From Siderastrea radians (taxonomy: Eukaryota > Cnidaria > Anthozoa > Scleractinia > Rhizangiidae): a stretch of DNA of 64,000 bases. The stretch is from positions 32,579,307 to 32,643,306 of the forward strand of contig OZ024896.1 of assembly GCA_964017195.1 (NCBI GenBank), given 5' to 3'. Positions 48,850-60,334 of this stretch are shown in pieces. The notes under the pieces are model-generated. The model saw only the letters and a list, made by a program, of their open reading frames with translations, was not told the origin of the DNA and did not search any database. Both the position numbers and the translations under genes were made by a program. Each line of letters starts with the position of its first letter. The first letter of the stretch is position 1.

Positions 48850-49460
48850 TCGAGGAGATGAGGACTGAGGGAAGGGTCCCTAGGCGCTTCGATATCCGCA
48901 AAGGAATTTAAAAGAGGATCATCGGTAAACTCCAGGACTTTATCAACCGTAGACTCCAGTTTATCCTGGGAGACTGGTGCTCAAACAAGGACTCGTGGCA
49001 TCGCACCAAGCAAAAGAAGATTGAAGTCACTAACCGACGTCGGAAATGGTGGTGGATTGGCCACACACTGAGGAACCTACCACCAACATCACACGCCAGT
49101 TCCAAATCTCGTTCCCAGAGTTCCTTGGTCAACAGAAATTCTGCAGTTACCGGTTCTTAGTTTTGTTACTGTGAACAGCCAATAATAAAAAAAATCATAT
49201 TTTTTTCCATTACCCAGAGTCTCTCCCAGCGACCACCCACTGACCAGAAAGCCTGGGGACTCTGGGAACAAGATAAGCCACAGTCCACTGAGTGGAACCC
49301 TTAGGGGACTAGGAGTAAGGGTATGCTAAAGAAGTCGTGGAAAAGGACTTCGCAGCAAGAGCACGAGGTCATCAGGGTGTCATACAATCATGCAAGTGAA
49401 ACGGACTGCACAAAACCAAGTCTCCTGCCTATGCTCTGTACGGAGAGGAATAAACATCCT
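48850..49460 (+). pseudogene. Non-LTR retrotransposon 3' fragment (RTE-like)
   Basis: The plus-strand frame at 49032-49080 reads NRRRKWWWIGHTLRN, a signature found after the RT domain in many RTE-type LINEs (RRRWxWIGHxLR). The flanking frames are broken by stops and shifts. It lies in intron 7 of the HisG pseudogene. Confidence 0.5.
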
Positions 49461-51897
49461 TTCTATCGAATGATAAATGCTAACCAGGGGTTTCTTACCA
49501 ATATATGTTGCATGCATGTGACGTATAATCTGTTATTTGATAGGTCAATGAAATTATGAAGTATTAATAAGTTTTGAATACTGTGCTGGTAAAGTAATTG
49601 AGTTTCCTTACCAACCAGCTCCTAGCAACTTGTAATGTTTGTTGTTACAGTTGCCTATTTATGAAATTTCAAAAAGTTAAACAGAAGGATTAACTGTGGA
49701 GCTTTCTATCAAGGCAATTAGGGAACAAACTTAAATGCTATAAGAGAAGCATTCACGAATCAACATTAAAAAGACAGAAATCTTGGAAAAATGACAGAGT
49801 GTTCTGAATTTCCCCTACCGGAATTTATTTAAATCTTATTTTTTCGCAAAAGCCATCAAAAATGTAATATGATCAAAAACTTGTTTTATGCATGAAAACA
49901 TTCACAATATTTTACAACGTTGTAAAAGTAAATGAATTATTTATCCATATTTATCAATCACAGCATGAAATCATGGATTTACGAATGTTTAGATTTTTTC
50001 TTTATGCATCGGTTCCGCGGTCTTAAAGACACGTCAAGAATTCGGTAAAGATGCGTTAACAGGGTCAATACGCTTTCTTTACGTAGTCATTACGGATGCG
50101 TTAAGTTTAAGATTTCATGCTGTCAAGATATTACTTGCACTGCGAGCTTGCATTTGCCAAATCCAAGCGTTAAAAGTTCATGAACTAAAATGACAGAAAA
50201 TTGTAATTTCAAGAAAATAATTGTAAGCCTTAAGAGCTGCATGTTTCTTCAGTAAAATGGGATGACGGATCAGGGCCGAATCCGGAAAAAAATTTTGACT
50301 GAGGCAACGTCCATGGTTAAAATTATGACTGAGGCAATGTCCATGGTTAAATTCTCTACCTAGGTATTTAGGGTGTTAAACGAGAAAATGACTGAGAAAA
50401 CGCAAAAAATGACTGAGGCAAGTGCCTCGGTTTGCCTCATATACTGGCTACGGCCCTGCGGATGCTTCTTAAAACTCTCCAAGAACAACTTTAAACCTTA
50501 AACTATGTAGAGTGTTTCATTACTTTTAAGTTTTCAATATAGTGGCCATCCAGCAGAGAGGTCAGCTCCCGAAAGGCCAGTGTGGGGTGGTTGACTGGCA
50601 TCTGTCGTCTGAGTTGGGTTTGTTAAGACAGATCGGCCCATGGACAGAATACGTTTTAGCAACGACGTAAGAAACCACGCAACAATAACAACCCTCCGAA
50701 AATAACGGTAGTAAGCTACTAGATCTGAAAGTAATAATTAGAGACGTTACTTTCAGAAATTTACAGTGTTTCGAAATAGCAAGAGTTTGAGAAAGCCTGA
50801 GTGTAGTAACTTACTGTATAGAGGTATTCAAGAAAGGGTTCAGTTCGTGTTAATTGAAAGGATAACAGTTGCACCTTCTCCTCCACTTTCAGCCACAACA
50901 TCTTGTCCTGTGATACCCATGTCAATTCTGGGGAAATAACGAAGCTTTAGCATCAAAATCTAGTTCACCACTTATTTATTTATTAATTTATAGAAATGTA
51001 AAGTCCTAGAAGAAAAAGACCCTTCGGACCCTTCATGATCAGGTCATCCACCACTGTGCGACATTTGCAGACTAATTCTAAGCTAAGGACTATTCGAGTA
51101 AGACATTGTTGTATAGACCTTGTTGCAAATGTCCCACCCCTACTCAAACTGAAGCAAGCTTAAGTTTACTAGCTGTTCCGTTTTTCTTCTAGGACTTTTT
51201 TTATCGGTGGGTGTCTTATACAAATGAATTACTAGCTAATTTCTCTGGGCAACTGCTCTTACACTGAAAGTTCTGAAATCTTCTTTGACGCAACTCAGAT
51301 TGGTCAAAAATTGTATTTAGATTTCAGAGCTGTCCTTAGACTGACAATAGATCTCTTTGACTGACAATCGTTTCTCACCCAAGGGTGATGATTTACGACG
51401 GATATAACAGGGACCACTATAGCTAGGGTTGGCCAAATCGACTTTTTTGCGACCTAGACTAACGAAGATTTGACGAAAATTGAACAAAATATGTCTGAAG
51501 TAAAAGCGAATTTTCGCCGAAATTTCATTTGAGCCGAAAGTTTTCACTTTTTTGTGCTGAATTTCGTTCACATAATACTCATGCACAATACTGTATGGTA
51601 TCGGTACTAACCTTCCTTGACTAACATAAAGAGGAATGTCCGCTGCAGGAAGAAATAAAAGAGCCACTGAAAAATAAAGTTTATTGGACAAGCCACGATT
51701 TAAAATTTCTCTGAATACACACACAATTTAGTTTACTAACTGTTTCTGCAATGACACGGCTACAGACTACGCTTACTGTTTAGTGAAGTACATAGGGCCA
51801 AATCCAGACGTGCTTTCTTGTGATACTGAAAAAGAATCGTGAAAAAGAGTTTGATGTTATGTCAGAGTACTGCTGCATGCCACACTGTTGCACCTGT

Positions 51898-52230
51898 TAA
51901 GGCCCGTTTACACAGGGGATGTTTTTTGTGCAGTTTTTGTGGCACTTTTCAATGCTATTTTGTCGCGGTCGAGCAATTATTTTTTGTCGCGCTCGCAAGT
52001 GTAAACTAGCTGCGATTTCTGTGCGATTTGTCGCCGCGATATCACAGAGGTTTCGCACATGTTCGAAACTTGGCGCATCTAGGTAGCCATTTTTCGAAAA
52101 TTGCAGCAAATATAGCACTCGAATCGCAAAGAAATCGCAATGAAATCGCTGCTAGTTTACACTTGCGACAAAAGTTACATAGGACTGTCACAGTGCGACA
52201 AAAATCGCATCAAAAATCGCATGCTCGCAG
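51898..52230. repeat. Inverted-repeat MITE remnant, GGCCCGTTTACAC type
   Basis: It starts AAGGCCCGTTTACACAGGG and contains paired phrases CGCAAGTGTAAACTAGCTGCG and CGCTGCTAGTTTACACTTGCG, with many TCGCA/TGCGA motifs. The right terminus is not resolved. It lies in intron 2 of the HisG pseudogene. Confidence 0.55.
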
Positions 52231-52793
52231 ACTCTTGTTGAAAAGAATTTCAAAGCTAATTTTAATTCACCGTTTGAAAGCAACCAAAGACAAAACGTAG
52301 GCCAAGAAGTATTTGCATGAATCCTCTTTGGAATAAGTAAAATCGCACAAGGGTCGCAAGCAGGTCCACAGTGCCGACGCTTGACTTGGGTCCTTGCAGC
52401 ACGAAGCAGTTAGAAGTATACTACAGTACTCCCCCAGGTGCGATGGGATGCTAGCCATCAAAGGGCTACCCCCAGCAATACTTTGGCTCCTAGCTTTTCA
52501 TCCAGAATTTCTAAAACAAACTAAGGTTGCGTTGCTCCCTCTGAACAGTGATATGCTCTTTCGGTGACAGACCACTTCTTTGTACTGACTGTTTTCAGCG
52601 ATAATTTACATTTTTGTTCCTACTCGTTTTTAAAGTGGCGAATGGAGTAGTGCCTAGTTAGTATGTAGTTCATAATTACCTTACCTTAATTCCAGCTCTT
52701 TCCAATAAACCAATACACTGATCATAAAGCCGACCTTTCTTTGGAACGGCCATCAGCATACGACTCTTCAGTTGCTCATCAGTAATATGGAAT

Positions 52794-55157
52794 CTGGTGC
52801 AGTAATAATTTCACAAAAAGTTTATAATAATTACAAACGTTGTTCGTGAAAAAAGGCTGATTCAAGCTATTCCAGATGAAGGACAGGGTTACCAAAGGAT
52901 CACAAATGGTTCAGTCCCAGAGTCTTCAGTAGCCTAACTGAAAAAAGTTAAGTCCCTCATATTTCCAGTATTAAATGCCCTCAGTCTGATAACAGGAGCT
53001 TTCACTGATCACTCTTAACAACCCAATGCTGCCTCGCCGTCATTTTGCATGAAACCAGAAACGAAAAAATATTTCTATTGCTATTGTAACGTATAGTCAG
53101 GTAAAGGATTTGAAAATATAAAAGACACCACTTCTGAGAAAAGAGGCAAGGTTTTGTTCATTTGCTCAGCGTGACTCGCGCGAGCCTACTCAAGTAAGTC
53201 GATTTAGGTTCACTTTCCTCTTCCAGGATTTTCAATCTTATTTCATCTCAGACGACCCCGTCCACGAAATGCGTTTTGCTTTTAAAACGCATAATATTTT
53301 ATCGTTTTGTTTTTCGCCTATCGTCCACACTAACGCGATCGAAAATGCTGATAAAAGCGGAGAAATTCGAAAATGATTTCGAAAGCCGGAGAAGGCTAAT
53401 TTGAAGACACATCCCTTTTTTGAGAACCCAATCGTTCTATTCGATGTGGACGCCGGTGAAAAAGCATCCAGCGTTGTGAAAAAACAGTATGTAGTGTGTG
53501 GACTGATGAAAACGGATTGTGGCTTTTAAAAGCACGGACAACATTTTTTGCCGGACGCATAAAAAGATGTCTGAGTGTTCTATGAATCTCAATCGAAAAC
53601 GCTTTTAGTGTGAACAGGTGAAAAATTAAAGATACGAAAATGCTTTTGTGAACAAAATATTCTTCTATGTTTTTGGCCAAATGAAAATGGATACTTTTGC
53701 AAACGCATCAGTGTGAACGGAGCCTCATTCTCTTTGAACTGCGTAATAATCAAAATCATTGTAAGCATTTTGCTTTGCGTGTTAGAAGAGGGACATTGCC
53801 ATATATAGACATGGTCCGGCAGGGTTCTAAGTATGTCGAACGTACGTGGTACTTCTCATGTGCTGAACCTAATGCAAATGACCAAAAGCTGTACTGTTTT
53901 TGCCAATTTGTATTAGATTTCACGTTTGACAGAGGTCTAATAAAGGTGTACAGGATATTTCAAGAGGTGTATCTCGTCTCTCAATTGTAACTAAAGGCTG
54001 CTAACTCAATTTTTGCTCATTTGAACATCTAATAATCACTTTACCTTTTGAAACTTGAGAGAATATTGTCGTTTGTGATCATTCTTTCTCAGTGAAAATT
54101 ATATCCTAGCACTCATTGTGACGAGTTTCTAACAACCTCCTGTCAGCCAGCTATGGGGGCGTTTTTTTATCCACATTAACGCAAATTTCAAAACTTCTCC
54201 CCATTTCAGTTGCGTTAATTTTTAGGAGCATTATTTTCCACGACTTCAATAAAGTGAAACTTTAATTAAATCTCTATCTTTTTTACCTCAAATTGTGAAT
54301 CCCAACCTGAGCTATCGCCAATTTGACTGAACAGCAGCTTTCTTTGTTTGGCCAATTTTTCAATACATTGTGCACGATGATCCAAGTGCATCACCTCAGA
54401 ATTGTCTCTTAACGCACAGTCCAGCGTATTTAAGACAAAATACCTTTGCATGGAATGAGCAACATACACTTCCGTGATAGAATACGAAGATCTCCACACT
54501 CGTGCTAATTTCCTTTATTTAGAAATTTTACAAACTCTTTCGCGTTAATTTCCTTTATTCTAACCTATTTCTCTCTTCAATTCACGTTGATTTAAGCCGC
54601 ATTAATTTGAAATACTCAATTAAACACAGTCGTTAATTTTCTATCAAATTATTCTGGAAGAGGAATTCTCAGGGGTGTAATCGTGTACTTTTAGGGCCTA
54701 TTCCGTTTTCCGATGAACAAATTAAAATATCAATGTTCACACTGCTCTTGGAAGCAGAATTAACCGGAACAAATGGTATTCGATTGTCCTGGAAAATGGC
54801 AATCAACTTGGTAATTTTACCTACTTTCATGAGACAAAATTATCCATGAAGCTCCCTTTTGTGATAATAAAAGAAATCCAGTTGCTAAAAAGGTCCACAG
54901 ATGCCATTGCACGCCTAGCCTTTCCGAAAACATGAAATTTGACTTTTCAGGAAAATAATTCGTCGCACAACAAATCTTGTTATGGACGTGCAAATATATT
55001 ATAGTTAAAGAACCTGATTCACATCTCAGACTAACTAGTCATAAATTATCATGAATGTTTAATAAAATTGACAACGGATCGCAGTGGAAACGTAATCACC
55101 ATGAACTTTAACCTCCTATATTTTTAAAAGTCAAACGAACTGTAAGGCGGATTTTAC
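52794..55157. other. Intron 1 of the HisG pseudogene; MITE remnants
   Basis: At 53250-53720 there are repeated phrases TCCACACTAACG, GTGTGAACAGG and GTGTGAACGGAGCCTC, which look like a degraded hAT-like MITE. The rest is AT-rich and featureless; open frames there show no domains. Confidence 0.45.
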
Positions 55158-55199
55158 CTGTTAGACAGTTCTTCAGATGATGAAACCGACAGTAGCCAT

Positions 55200-57289
55200 T
55201 TTACGAACGAAAAATCTACTTTTCTTCACAACCACTGAAAAGCTAGCTGGTGCCGTCGTTAACCCGGCAATCTAACCAAATTTGTGTCCATGAGCTACTA
55301 CATCAGCGGATGGTCACCAGATAATGCTATTTTTATCTAGCTGAACATTTTCTGCCTATGAACAGCTAATTCGAAGATCCAAGAGCCTCGCCGAAGGGCA
55401 TCAGCTGGCCCAGACTGCCCGCGGACTCTGGGTACGACATTGGGTTAAACAAACAAACAAACAAACAAACAAACAAACAAACAAACAAACAAAGGGAAAA
55501 AGCTACAAACAAACAAGAAGAACAAACATTTTGCTTGTTACGTCAATCCGAGGAGCTCATGCATCCACTAGGTGCGAAAATGTGTAGTTGAGCGGTGATA
55601 CCAGCCACAATTTAGGGAGGAAGATCTCCGACGTGGGTTTCAGTTTTCGGCGTACAATTTTTTAGAAGATTAAGTATTTCTCCGGCATGGCATTGACATG
55701 GAATGCACCTAGGAAGGGGGGGGGGATGTGCTGCCAGGACTCTGAAACGGTAACCCTATACCAGAATATGTTCAGGTGCATTTAGTGACCCTGTTCTAGA
55801 TCAGACATCAAAAATTTCTTTCGTTTTATATCCCAGACTCGCCAGATTTGAGTTCCTATTTTAAATCGAGTTCTTCACACCACTGACCAAGTTCCCGGTA
55901 AATGATCCCTGCACTTGACCTGCAAAACCGATTGATTTCTATACCCTATCCCAGACTAAACTGCTTGAAAACCAAACCATCTACAGTGGCTCATACAGCT
56001 TATGAGTTGGAGTACCTCGGGTTGTTGCACTATTTGGGTCACACTAGGAGTTCCTGGTCACACCCAGGGACCCAGCGAGTGCACGTACAGTGGGAGAACG
56101 AGTGCTGGGTGTCATGGGCGTGTCGAAGCACCTTTCCTTTCCTTTTTTTTTTTTTTTTTGCTGTGAACACTCACTACATATTTGTTTTGGACGAAAAATT
56201 TCCTTTGTTGAGCAAAATAATTATGAACCCCTAAATGGCCCAGGATGTGCAAATTAAGAACACCGGTGGAAGAGTTTCGGGGGTTTCCACCTCCTTCTTT
56301 TGCCTGCCCCTTTATAAAAAGTTCCAACGCATAAAATGCCTTATTTCGCAATCTACATTTTCCCTCAAATGCCAGCCTGAAGCCCTGCTTAGGCATTGAG
56401 TGTTCCAACCTCTCAGCATTTTTGAGACCTTGCCCTCTAAAACGGTGCTCCGTGTAAACGCATTAAATCACACTTTCAAATATTTAAATAGTTTATTTAT
56501 TGACAATTCATCCACGACCAAAATTTCCATGAAACTTGGAAATTGCAACATCAGCATTTTTTCAGCTAAGCGTGCAACAAATATTTTTGTTTAGCCCTCT
56601 TTAACTCAGAAAAATTCTTGTTATTGGCTTTGCTAGATAAATATATCTTTTGCATGACTGAGTAGAAAATACTGTAATGTTCCAAGCCTTTTGATCCAAA
56701 GAACACCAGAATGAATAAGAAATTGTACCTTCTAAACTGCACTAAAAATTCATTATTCCCTCTAAAACGTCACTTCTCAGCCAATTCCTGAACCCTGTTT
56801 ATGTACTGACTTTTATTTCTAGATAATCCAATGTAATCCGTAATATTTCTAAAATCGTCACCCCTGACTTCCTATTGTGTTTATTTGTATTACAGTGAAC
56901 TCCTATTTTAACAGACCCTTTTAGGACTACAATTCTGTGTCCATAATGGGGAGAGAATGCGTAATGGAAAATCACATTTTTTTTTACAGTTTTTCAAAAG
57001 CCAGTTTAACATGTTTACAATTCTTAAGCTTTGACCTTTAGAATATATTTCAGGTACTGTTGTTACCCAGACGTATTTAGCCTGCAACATCAAACCAATA
57101 TAAATACTGGAAGAAAAATATTCATTACCCTTGAAGTATAATTTGGCTTGAGAAACGAGATTCCCTTTCTCTCATCCACGCATTATTCCCTACCAAATAA
57201 ATGTGTTACATCTGCCAAATCTACAAGCAGACATTTTCTTGTCAATCTATATGCCGGCTAGCTATCAGGAAGTCCTTGCTAGCAAATAA
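55200..57289. other. Intergenic: simple repeats and dispersed repeat
   Basis: A (CAAA)n run occupies 55446-55493. At about 55740-56000 lies a repeat that reads like part of the HisG tandem unit (AGACTAAACTGCTTGAAAACC versus AGACTTAACTGGTTGAAAACT at 41291). No gene is supported. Confidence 0.55.
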
Positions 57290-59010
57290 GGACTTTATTA
57301 GTCTGTGAAGTAGGATTGTCTGGGTGAGTGTGGTCCTGAGAAGGACTGTTTGTGGTCACACTGACTGACATTTCGATAACCTGAGCCATACATCCTGTCA
57401 TCATCAACACTCTGATGATGCCTTCTGCTCAGGTTGTCAAAACATCAGTCAAATGAACGTCACCACAAACAGTTCTTCTCACAACTACACTAACCCAGAC
57501 GATCATACTTCATCAACTTATGATACATGTATGACTCCTGGGTTCAAAAACAGTCAGTTAAGACTTAATCAGTGAAGGAAAAATCCTATTGGAAATTGTC
57601 TCAAACTTTTAGGTTATCAATGAGTCAATTGAATATTAAAAACTTCAATAAATATTAACTGTTGACTGGATCATTGTATGGCTTTACAAGTGGGAATGCA
57701 GCTGGTGTGCATGACAATTTGACATTTTTCCATTTACTAACACAATAATGGACTGCACATACTACGAAATCCTAATGATCATCAGCATTTTGCTCTTTCT
57801 TGTCTATGTTAATCATTTTTTAACTCTCCTCCATAAAAATATCTAAAATCTTACCAGCATTTTTTATGATTTTCCTGTCCATGTTCTAGGGTCAAAAGCT
57901 TAACCAGCCTTGACTTGTTTTTCAAAACCAATTAAGGTCTTTCCTGGTTTGTCTACTGGTAGTTAACCCTTTAAGCCCCAATAGTGGCAAGCATCTAATT
58001 TCTCCTTACAATATCATTACTTCATCAAACATACAGGTCATGAGAATAAAGAAAAATGATCACTGATGATCAATTGTGTTGATTTTTAATCAAATTCTCC
58101 CAACTAGTAACAAGAAATATAAGGAGAATAGTGAGGAGAATACGGATGTTAATATTGGGGCTTAAAGAGTTAATCTTAATTTCTTTGGGAATGAACTGTA
58201 TAGTGCTGTGAACAAATGAAGCATCTCTTCTCACACCAAATATTATTATTAATTAACATCAATTAAAAGATGGTGAAGTTTGATCGTCCGGGTGAATGTA
58301 GTCCTGAGAACGACTGTTTGTGATGACATTGACCGATGTTTCCAAAGCTGAGTAGAAGCCATCATCAGAGTCATCATGCACTCAGGTTGTCATGGAAACA
58401 TAGTCAATGTCATCACAATGGACTACATTCACCTAGATGAGCATACTTTAGCGACTTATGATATGACTCCTGGGTTCAAACCATTTACAGTGAACATTAA
58501 TTAAATAACTATAAATTGATAAATATCTTCTCAAAAAAATGTTATATACTCATGTTTCAAACAGTAGGACAACTTCCAAAACACGATGTCTGTATGGAAA
58601 GAGCTTTCGATCCAAAACATGGTTTCAAGCACGTGTAAAATTTTCCAGTGTCAGTCGTAACTGAACTGGAAGAAATCTCTCTTCAAGTGGACGTTTGAAC
58701 CTAGGAGTCGTGTCATGGCTGAACTGTCGATGTTCGTTGGGGTGAGTGTAGTCCTGAGAAGGAATGTTGATGACGTTTCGACAACCTGTGCGGAACTTTT
58801 GCAACCTGTCTACAGTACAGGTTGTCGAAACATCAGTCAATGCCACCAAAAACATTCCTCCTCCGGACTACTCTCACCCGGACGATCATAGGCAATCTAG
58901 TTAAGAAATCTCTTCTTTTCAATGTCATCACAATGGACTACATTCACCTGGATGAGCATACTTTACCGACTTATGATATGACTCCTGGGTTCAACCATTT
59001 ACAGTGAACA
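57290..59010. repeat. Cluster of three related inverted-repeat elements
   Basis: Copies at about 57310-57545, 58280-58480 and 58735-58990 share GTAGTCCTGAGAANGANTGTT and its complement, GACGATCATACTT, and the end phrase ATGACTCCTGGGTTCAA. Each folds on itself around a GATGATG or ACCTGT centre. A TTAA MITE (57967-58169) sits between the first two. Three copies within 1.7 kb suggest local spread or rearrangement. Confidence 0.7.
57967..58169. mobile_element. TTAA MITE, CCCTTTAAGCCCC family (203 bp)
   Basis: TTAA at 57963-57966 and 58170-58173. The ends are CCCTTTAAGCCCCAATA and TATTGGGGCTTAAAGAG. It is the best-preserved copy here. Confidence 0.85.
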
Positions 59011-59359
59011 TTAATGAGAAGAGGGGGCACAGGGATACTAAATATACATTAAGGGGAGACAGCTAGCTGCTTACAAGAGCTTCTGACTAATCATTAGTAT
59101 GAAAAATACAACTCAAATGGGATTTCACGAAAGTGGTCCTTGAAAGTGATGGCCACTTACGATAACGTTTAGTACCAAAATCCCATCAGTGGCAAAATAA
59201 ATAACCCACAGGCCTGAGTGCCAAGCATTGCTGTGAGTTTTTTGTCACATTGGAAGTGTTCCGTTACTCTTGCCCAAATTTGCGCTCGGCCAAAAAGTGA
59301 AAAATGCTTTGAACACACAGAAATACCCACAGAATACTGGTGCTTGCTACACTGATTAA

Positions 59360-59568
59360 CCCTTTCAGCCCCAATTGTGACAAGCAACTAATTTCTCCTA
59401 ACAGTTATCACTACTTGATCAAACAGGCAGATCATGAGATTTAAGGAAATGACCATCAAAGTTATGATGTCTTGAAGTGTAAGCAAATTCTCCCAACTGG
59501 TACCATAAGAAATATATGGAAAACAGTAAGGAGAACATTGATCTGCATTGGTGTTGGGGCTTTAAGGG
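59360..59568. mobile_element. TTAA MITE, CCCTTTAAGCCCC family (209 bp)
   Basis: TTAA at 59356-59359 and 59569-59572. The ends are CCCTTTCAGCCCCAA and TTGGGGCTTTAAGGG. Confidence 0.85.
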
Positions 59569-59595
59569 TTAATAATCCCTGTATGGAGTGATTAA

Positions 59596-59996
59596 GACGG
59601 ATTCCGCTCAACGTTCGAGCAATAAGTGCAAAAAATATTTACTAAAAAACTACTAATAGCACGGTAACATTTTAAATGCTATTTGAAACATCTCACTCTA
59701 GTTCACTTGCCCGAGTGACCCCGCGATGAAATTCTCAAGCATTCCCAAGAAAATTAATTTCAAATCTCGTAAAGGTATGCTAAAAACGGGCGCCATTTTG
59801 TTTTGAACTGACATGAAACGTCTTTTTAATTGAAATATGGATAACTTCAAATCCAATTTTCTCTTGTGTGGTCAGCTTGGGAGCAAAAGTAACGATAAGT
59901 TCTTCTTATCTGTTCTCAAAATGTGACAGTGCTGCAAGTATTTTTTTGGTAACTTAATTTTTGCACTTACTGCTCGAACGTTGAGCGGAAATCGTC
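59596..59996. mobile_element. TTAA element, GACGGATTCCGCTC family (401 bp)
   Basis: TTAA at 59592-59595 and 59997-60000. The inverted ends are about 40 bases long: GACGGATTCCGCTCAACGTT on the left and AACGTTGAGCGGAAATCGTC on the right, with a TTGCACTTA pair further in. It starts only 24 bases after the previous MITE. Confidence 0.85.
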
Positions 59997-60334
59997 TTAA
60001 TTTTGTAACAAAACAAGCTCCAAGGTACAACACATTTACCCATTACTGAGCTTCCATTTCAAAGGTCCCTCAGTCTATAACAATACTAAATTTATCAACA
60101 CAAATTTGCAGTACACTGTCATTCCATCTACTGAAGGAACAATGCTTGACACCTTGAATTTTGAATCTCTTTAGAGAGGCCAATTTACACAGTTGATATC
60201 AAATTGATATGTAACTAATAGACTGTGTTAAGCAAGTAAAATTCCAAGGAAACACCAAGTAAATGAAGGGTTTGGAAGGAAACACGCAGTGCGACATGAG
60301 ACAAATTATTTCTAGCCCTGCCTTGAATGACAAG

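Larger units (their letters stand above)
46506..55199 (-). pseudogene. Decayed second HisG/HIS1 copy
   Basis: Same strand and exon structure as the intact copy. Recognisable exons: 55199-55158, 52793-52685, 51825-51777, 51666-51612, 50927-50875, 50184-50135, 49654-49612, 48682-48633, 48539-48486, 47565-47532, 46558-46506. Lesions: exon 1 is 42 nt instead of 47, shifting frame into a TGA; exon 7 has an in-frame TAG at 49622-49624; the donor after exon 9 reads AT instead of GT (48484-48485); exons 11-15 are missing between 46559 and 47531, removing the PRPP loop and most of the regulatory domain. Surviving exons are close to the intact copy and keep some more conserved residues (LPAADIP, GITGQDVV). 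It is therefore a duplicate that decayed after copying. Homology extends into the intron beside the last exon. Confidence 0.93.

Noticed and set aside
51317..51724. 135-codon minus-strand frame as a complete gene
   Set aside because: Only its LPAADIP part is coding; the rest is read-through into the introns on either side of pseudogene exon 4.
46506..55199. Second HisG copy as a functional paralogue
   Set aside because: The frameshift, internal stop, lost donor and five missing exons together leave no plausible product with a PRPP-binding loop.
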